The notes under the pieces: model-generated
Told to the model about the DNA's origin: nothing
What the model saw: only the letters and a program-made list of their open reading frames with translations
Databases searched by the model: none
In this document: one piece after another, positions 32,108-37,440 of the stretch
How positions within the stretch are numbered: position 1 is the first letter of the stretch
How the letters are laid out: each line of letters starts with the position of its first letter
Made by a program: the position numbers and the translations under genes
Assembly: GCA_001510075.1 (NCBI GenBank)
Contig: LFEN01000004.1
Coordinates: 1 to 37,440, forward strand
Reading direction: 5' to 3'
From: Alphaproteobacteria bacterium casp-alpha2
GTDB lineage: Bacteria; Pseudomonadota; Alphaproteobacteria; Rhodospirillales; Casp-alpha2
DNA length: 37,440 bases

Positions 32108-32171
32108 CCTATTCAATTCAAGCCAAAAAGTTCAGAACGCCCTAAAGTGGACAAAAAAGGTTGTCGTTTCC

Positions 32172-32867
32172 TTAATCGTCGTCGGAATTTTTGCCGTTTT
32201 TCTTGTCGTCTTTGCCGCCGTTACCCCCGGCGGAATCCCCATCATCATCTTCATTAACAGGCCGGCTGGTGACGATTTCATCGATGATGCCGAAATCAAG
32301 GGCGGCTTGCGGGCTCATGAAACGGTCGCGTTCAACGGCCTCTTCAATAACGGATAATTTCTGGCCGGTGTGTGTGACGTAAATTTGGTTCAGCCTTTCA
32401 CGCATGGAAAGGATTTCTCTGGCCTGAATTTCAATATCGGTGGCTTGGCCCTGGGCGCCGCCGGAAGGCTGGTGAACCATGATCCGGGAATTCGGCAACG
32501 CGTAGCGTTTTCCCGGCGCCCCGGCGCACATCAACAGTGACCCCATGGATGCCGCCTGGCCGATGCAGACGGTGGAAACGTCGGGGCGGATATATTGCAT
32601 GGTGTCATAGATGGCGAGGCCCGAGGTGACGATGCCGCCCGGGGAATTGATATAAAAGGAAATGTCCTTTTTGGGGTTTTCCGATTCCAGGAACAACAAC
32701 TGCGCGCACACCAGGCTGGCAACACCATCATCGACGCCGCCGGTCAAAAAGATGATGCGTTCCTTGAGCAGCCTTGAATAGATGTCATAGGCGCGCTCGC
32801 CCCGGTTGGTCGTCTCGACCACCATGGGGACCAGGTTGTTCATATAAAATTCGCCGGAATCAATCAT
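32172..32867 (-). CDS. clpP: ATP-dependent Clp protease proteolytic subunit ClpP
   Basis: 231 aa; [33 protein letters not shown], Ser motif [45 protein letters not shown]. Confidence 0.97.
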   Translation of the reverse strand: MIDSGEFYMNNLVPMVVETTNRGERAYDIYSRLLKERIIFLTGGVDDGVASLVCAQLLFLESENPKKDISFYINSPGGIVTSGLAIYDTMQYIRPDVSTVCIGQAASMGSLLMCAGAPGKRYALPNSRIMVHQPSGGAQGQATDIEIQAREILSMRERLNQIYVTHTGQKLSVIEEAVERDRFMSPQAALDFGIIDEIVTSRPVNEDDDGDSAGGNGGKDDKKNGKNSDDD

Positions 32868-32897
32868 TTTTGGAGGCTTCCTTATGGGGTACCCGGA

Positions 32898-34304
32898 TTA
32901 CTTGTCTTTTTTGGCCGGTTTTTTGGCCTTCGGCTTGGGTTTTGCTTTTGCCTTGGCTTTGGATTGGGACTTTGCAGGTTCTTCCTGCATCGTCTTCATC
33001 AAATCATCCGTGCTGACCGCTTTATCGGTGATCGTCGCTTGTTCGAGGATGAAATCGACAACCTTTTCCTCAAAAATGGGGGCGCTCAGTTGTTCCATGG
33101 CTTGCGGGTTTTTCTTGTAATGCTCTAGGACTTCCTGTTCACGACCGGGATGGCGCCGGGCTTCCGCCATCAGTTGTTTGTTGAGGTCCTCCTGCTCGAT
33201 CTGGACGTTGTTGGAGCGTCCGACTTCCGACAACAGCAGGCCTAAGCGAATCCGGCGCTCGGCGATGTCGCGAAATTCGGCTTTTTGTTCTTCCTCGGAC
33301 TTGTCTTCCTCGCCGGCGACGTCGGGATTGTTGGATTTTTTCTGTTCTTCATATTGTGCCCAGATTTGCTCGAACTCTTGCTCAAGGAGCTTCTCCGGCA
33401 CTTCAAAATCATGCGCCTCGGCCAATTCATCCAGCAACGTCCGTTTGAGGTGCATGCGCGCCAGCTGATCGAATTCCTTACCGCGCTCTTCAGCGATGGA
33501 TTTCTTGAGCGTGTCCAGGTTCTCCAGGCCCAACTTTTTAGCCAGTTCGTCGTCGATGGCAGACTCAACCTGTTCTTTGATTTCATGCACGGTGACGTCG
33601 AAGACGACGGCCTTGCCCGATAATTCCTCGGCCCCGTAGTTTTCAGGAAAACTAACGTTGACCGTGACCTCGTCGCCGGCGTTAACGCCGATCAGCTGGT
33701 CTTCGAAGCCGGGAATGAAGGTGTTGGAGCCGAGCGTCAACTCATACCCTTCGGCCTTGCCACCGGCAAATTCCTTACCGTCGATGCGACCGACAAAATC
33801 AATCGTCAGAATATCGCCGGACTTGGTCTTGCGTTTTTCCTTAACGGGCGCGGAAGAACCGTGCGATTTTGCCAGATTGGCAAGCGCTTCGTCGATGGCC
33901 TTTTTGTCTTCCTTGGCCGTCATCCGCTGCAATTTGATTTTTGAAAAATCGACCGGCTTGATTTCCGGCAGCAGCTCAACGGCCAGCGTGTATTCAAGAT
34001 CGCCGCCGTCCTCAAACGACGTCACCTCGATCTGCGGCTGCATGGCCGGACGCAAGCCTTTTTCCGCCAGGGCTTGCTGGGAAGAATCGTTGACGGCGCG
34101 TTCCAGAATCTCGCCCATTACCGACGGGCCGTACTTTTTCCGCAGTACGGATACCGGAACCTTGCCGGGACGAAATCCGGGCAGTTGCGCGGTTGTCGCC
34201 AGTTCCTTCAAGCGGTGGCTGATTTTTTCTTCGATATCCTTGGCCGGCAGCGCTATTTTGAATTCGCGGCTCAGGCCTTCAGATTTAGTTTCAGTGATTT
34301 GCAT
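32898..34304 (-). CDS. tig: Trigger factor
   Basis: 468 aa; ribosome-binding LPGFRPGKVPVSVLRKKYG, PPIase-like domain, C-terminal Lys-rich tail. Confidence 0.96.
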   Translation of the reverse strand: MQITETKSEGLSREFKIALPAKDIEEKISHRLKELATTAQLPGFRPGKVPVSVLRKKYGPSVMGEILERAVNDSSQQALAEKGLRPAMQPQIEVTSFEDGGDLEYTLAVELLPEIKPVDFSKIKLQRMTAKEDKKAIDEALANLAKSHGSSAPVKEKRKTKSGDILTIDFVGRIDGKEFAGGKAEGYELTLGSNTFIPGFEDQLIGVNAGDEVTVNVSFPENYGAEELSGKAVVFDVTVHEIKEQVESAIDDELAKKLGLENLDTLKKSIAEERGKEFDQLARMHLKRTLLDELAEAHDFEVPEKLLEQEFEQIWAQYEEQKKSNNPDVAGEEDKSEEEQKAEFRDIAERRIRLGLLLSEVGRSNNVQIEQEDLNKQLMAEARRHPGREQEVLEHYKKNPQAMEQLSAPIFEEKVVDFILEQATITDKAVSTDDLMKTMQEEPAKSQSKAKAKAKPKPKAKKPAKKDK

Positions 34305-34338
34305 AAAAATCCTAATACCACAATCAAGGTAAAAAAAT

Positions 34339-34423
34339 TGGTGCGGGCGGAGGGACTCGAACCCCCATGACTTGCGTCACAGACACCTAAAGCCTGCGTG
34401 TCTACCAATTCCACCACGCCCGC
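34339..34423 (-). tRNA. tRNA-Leu(TAG)
   Basis: Reverse complement GCGGGCGTGGTGGAATTGGTAGACACGCAGGCTTTAGGTGTCTGTGACGCAAGTCATGGGGGTTCGAGTCCCTCCGCCCGCACCA; 85 nt with long variable arm, anticodon TAG. Confidence 0.95.
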
Positions 34424-34464
34424 GGATAGCGCCAAAACGGCCTAGAATCCTTCACGGGGGCGCA

Positions 34465-34492
34465 AATTTACACGATGGTTGCGGCCTGTCAA
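34465..34492 (-). promoter_or_regulatory. Putative sigma70 promoter of tRNA-Leu
   Basis: Minus strand TTGACA (34492-34487), 16 nt spacer, TAAATT (34470-34465), about 42 nt upstream of the tRNA 5' end. Confidence 0.6.
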
Positions 34493-34535
34493 TGCATGGC
34501 AAATTGGCAAAAATAGTAGCTGAAAAAACAAGACA

Positions 34536-35999
34536 TCACCCCTTAAGATGGTTACGCACGGCGGCGGAAGCCTTGATCTTTCCGGTCCCGGTGTAGGCTT
34601 CGTGATTTTCTTCCACCTTGTTCAGGTCATAGAGGTAATTGATCATCATGGTGGCGGAATTTCTGACGCCCCGAGGCGACAAATCCGCCCGCCAGTTGAG
34701 GCTTTCCATCCTGGCGCCGTTGGACAAATGGAAGTGGGCAACCGGGTCCAGAGCCCGCAGGTTCAGGCCTTTTTCTTCCAACAGATAGCGCGCGGCCAGC
34801 TTCAACAACGGCGCGCGAAGCGCTTCGGAAACAGTCTGGTCCTGGGGCCAGGCGAGATCGGATAGCAGGGATTTCAGAATTCCCTTGGCCCCTGACGCGC
34901 GTCCTGCTGCGGCGCTAAGCGCCTTTCTTTCGGTCTGGGAGAGAAGGTTCGGATCGCCCTCGCCCAAGGTGCGGCTGAGCCACTTCATCATGCCGGGGAT
35001 CGGCGACAGCGTGGCGAATGTCTTGAGGCCCTTGAATTCGGCGCCAAGGGTGACCGCCACCCGCTTGATCAAAAAATTTCCGAAACTGATGCCGGCAAGG
35101 CCTTTCTGGGCGTTGGAAATGGAATAAAAAATAGCCGTGTCGGCGCTGTTCGGGTCAATCACCGGGGCGTTTCCGTCCAGCAAATCATGGATATTGCCGG
35201 CCAATCCGTTGACCAGGGCGACTTCGACGAAAATCAACGGCTCGTCCGGCATGCGGGGATGGAAATAGGCGAAGCACCGGCGATCGGAATCGAGCCGGTT
35301 TTTCAGATCGTCCCAGCCGTTGATGGTGTGTACCGCTTCATAGGCGATGAGCTTTTCCAGCAGGGCTGCCGAAGCGGTATCCCAGGTGATCCGCCGAAGT
35401 TCCAGAAAATCGACATCAAACCAGGTGGTTAAAAGATCCTTCAGTTCCTGTTCAAGGGCAGCCAGGGCAGGATCGGTCGTTTTCAGGGCCAGCAACTCGG
35501 CCCGCATATCGACCAGGAACTTAATGCCGTCGGGAAGCGCATTGAATTGAGTGAGAAGCTTTATCCGGGGGGCTTCCAGGGACTTTTTCAACAGTATATG
35601 GGCCGAGCGTCTGGCATCATCGCTATCGGCCCTGCGCAGCTTATCAACGGCGGCGTCGACAGGACCGGGATCAACATCAAAGTCGTGGGCCAGCACCCGG
35701 AGAAAACGTTGGCGGCCATTGGCATCGAGCGCCAGATAGACATGGCCCAAGGCCGCCGCTCGTGAGCGGGCTGTTACTTCGCCGCCCCGCGTTTCCAGGC
35801 AATCGCGCATCTGATGACGCAACTGCTCCAGGTCGCCTTCCGGCAACTCGGGCCTGGAACTGGCCGTGCTGGCGTCATAGCTGGAACCGGCAATTCCCTG
35901 CCAGGCGCTTTTAATGTTTTTCAGTGTGCGGTCGAGAAATCCCGGCCCTTTTGGAGCAGGGGGCTCGCCTTGATGATTGTTGGGTGCAATATCATTCAT
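34536..35999 (-). CDS. Malonyl-CoA decarboxylase
   Basis: 487 aa; FAYFHPRMPDEPLIFVEVALVNGL, FYSISNAQKGLAGISFGNFLIKRV, KTFATLSPIPGMMKWL, FHLSNGARMESLNWRADLSPRG. Confidence 0.94.
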   Translation of the reverse strand: MNDIAPNNHQGEPPAPKGPGFLDRTLKNIKSAWQGIAGSSYDASTASSRPELPEGDLEQLRHQMRDCLETRGGEVTARSRAAALGHVYLALDANGRQRFLRVLAHDFDVDPGPVDAAVDKLRRADSDDARRSAHILLKKSLEAPRIKLLTQFNALPDGIKFLVDMRAELLALKTTDPALAALEQELKDLLTTWFDVDFLELRRITWDTASAALLEKLIAYEAVHTINGWDDLKNRLDSDRRCFAYFHPRMPDEPLIFVEVALVNGLAGNIHDLLDGNAPVIDPNSADTAIFYSISNAQKGLAGISFGNFLIKRVAVTLGAEFKGLKTFATLSPIPGMMKWLSRTLGEGDPNLLSQTERKALSAAAGRASGAKGILKSLLSDLAWPQDQTVSEALRAPLLKLAARYLLEEKGLNLRALDPVAHFHLSNGARMESLNWRADLSPRGVRNSATMMINYLYDLNKVEENHEAYTGTGKIKASAAVRNHLKG

Positions 36000-36035
36000 G
36001 GACGAAACATCTGCCTGAACAGCCGAAAATTCAAG

Positions 36036-37440
36036 TTAAGGTTTTGTAACGGCTTTCAATTCCTTGAGAATTTCCGGGATAAAGCCGGGTAGGTCTTCGC
36101 TGATAAGGCCTAAGCCAATTTTCTCCGCCAGTCTGCCGTGCATCCAGGCGGCGGCGCATCCGGCCTCAAATGGGGCCATGCCCTGCGTCATCAGGCCTAA
36201 GGCCATGCCCGCAAGAACGTCACCGGACCCGGCGGTGGCCAAGTCGGGCGTTCCGGTGGAATTTATCGAAGCTCGACTATCGGGAGCGGCGATTACCGTA
36301 TCCGGCCCCTTGAGCAATACCACCGCACCGGACTGTTCCGCCGCCGCCCTGACGCGGCAGACCTTGTCGCCGTCATAGCTGAACAGGCGCTTGAATTCGC
36401 CTTCGTGCGGTGTCAGCAGGCAAGGGCCGGAAATAGCCTTGAACAAGGTTTCCGGGGCGTCGGCAAAAACACTCAGTCCGTCGGCGTCAATGACGATCGC
36501 CTTTCCGCTGGCCAAGGCGGCTAAAATTCTTTCCCGGGTGGTTTCGTTAACCCCGGCTCCAGGCCCGGCAAGGACGGCGTTCTTGCGTTCATCGGCAAGA
36601 AGGGCGGCGAACGCGTTGTCGTCGCCGACCGCGTTTACCAGGGTGCCGGGTTCTTCGGCGGCATAGAGGGCAAAAGCTTCCGGCGGCGATGCAATGCTCA
36701 CTAGGCCGGCGCCTGTGCGCCTAGCGCCCATTGCCGCCAGTCGGGCGGCGCCGGTCATTTCAGCCCCGCCGAGGACGACGGCATGGCCGCGGCTGTATTT
36801 GTGGTCTTGCGTATCCGGCCAGGGAAATTGATCCAGCCAAAGGCCGGGGCCGTTGAGGAAGGTTTGCGGATTAATGGGGCCGAGAACGCCTTCCGGGATA
36901 CCGATGTCGGAGACAACGAGTTCGCCACACCGTTCCCGCCCCGGCATCAGGAAATGGCCGGGTTTGGGCCGAAAGAAGGTGACGGTGATCGCAGCATTCG
37001 GCGCGTCGCCCAGAATGTCGCCACTGTCCCCATGCACGCCGCTTGGGATATCGACGGCGAGGCAGTCGAGGTTCCTGGCGTTGACGGCTTCAATAATTCC
37101 CAGCGCCACCCCATCCAAAGGCCGGGTCAGCCCGGCCCCGAACAGGGCATCGATAACCAACGGGTCATCGTCAAGGATGGAGAGGCTAAGTTCTTGCGTT
37201 TCACCCTGCCAGCGAACAGCATTGATGGCAGCATCGCCTTTCAGTTTTTCCTTGTTCCCCAGCAAAGCCAACCGCACCGGCCAGCCGGCCTCGGCCAGCA
37301 GGCGGGCGACGACAAAACCATCACCACCGTTATTGCCGGGCCCGGCAAGCACCGCTATCGGCCTTTGTTGCCAGCGTTGCTGGATTGCGTCGGCAACGGC
37401 GGCGCCCGCCGCTTCCATCAGGTCAAGAGACACCACCCCC
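36036..37440 (-). CDS. nnrD: Bifunctional NAD(P)HX epimerase/dehydratase, N-terminus truncated by the window edge
   Basis: YjeF_N domain (AGPGNNGGDGFVVARLLAEAGWPV) fused to ADP/ATP-dependent NAD(P)HX dehydratase (LTPHEGEFKRLF, DLATAGSGDVLAGMALGLMTQG). The apparent start at 37436 is an internal GTG. Confidence 0.95.
   Translation of the reverse strand, partial: GVVSLDLMEAAGAAVADAIQQRWQQRPIAVLAGPGNNGGDGFVVARLLAEAGWPVRLALLGNKEKLKGDAAINAVRWQGETQELSLSILDDDPLVIDALFGAGLTRPLDGVALGIIEAVNARNLDCLAVDIPSGVHGDSGDILGDAPNAAITVTFFRPKPGHFLMPGRERCGELVVSDIGIPEGVLGPINPQTFLNGPGLWLDQFPWPDTQDHKYSRGHAVVLGGAEMTGAARLAAMGARRTGAGLVSIASPPEAFALYAAEEPGTLVNAVGDDNAFAALLADERKNAVLAGPGAGVNETTRERILAALASGKAIVIDADGLSVFADAPETLFKAISGPCLLTPHEGEFKRLFSYDGDKVCRVRAAAEQSGAVVLLKGPDTVIAAPDSRASINSTGTPDLATAGSGDVLAGMALGLMTQGMAPFEAGCAAAWMHGRLAEKIGLGLISEDLPGFIPEILKELKAVTKP

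Overview
The window is a 37.4 kb, GC-rich chromosomal segment from an alphaproteobacterium (Rhodospirillales-like by protein character). Almost all genes lie on the minus strand. In minus-strand order from the right edge: nnrE/nnrD (partial), malonyl-CoA decarboxylase, tRNA-Leu(TAG), tig, clpP, clpX, lon, hupB, tRNA-Val(TAC), tRNA-Asp(GTC), a complete 14-gene nuoA-N Complex I operon, birA, coaX, RNase J, methylmalonyl-CoA epimerase, a DUF1467-like small membrane protein, a tag-like DNA glycosylase, proS, a DJ-1/PfpI protein, lolC/E, lolD, dnaE and a decayed IS1380-family transposase. Most of this is conserved core genome. I see no CRISPR array, prophage, defence island or clearly new protein system. 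The most interesting signals are non-coding: (1) two perfect, inverted consensus DnaA boxes (TTATCCACA) between lolD and dnaE; (2) a structured plus-strand intergenic region between proS and tag that ends in a strand-specific UUCG-tetraloop Rho-independent terminator with no ORF upstream, so a candidate sRNA; (3) an 18-bp perfect palindrome and a second inverted repeat in the hupB leader; (4) sigma32-like promoters ahead of lon and clpX. All calls come from reading the sequence and recalling protein families; no searches were run.
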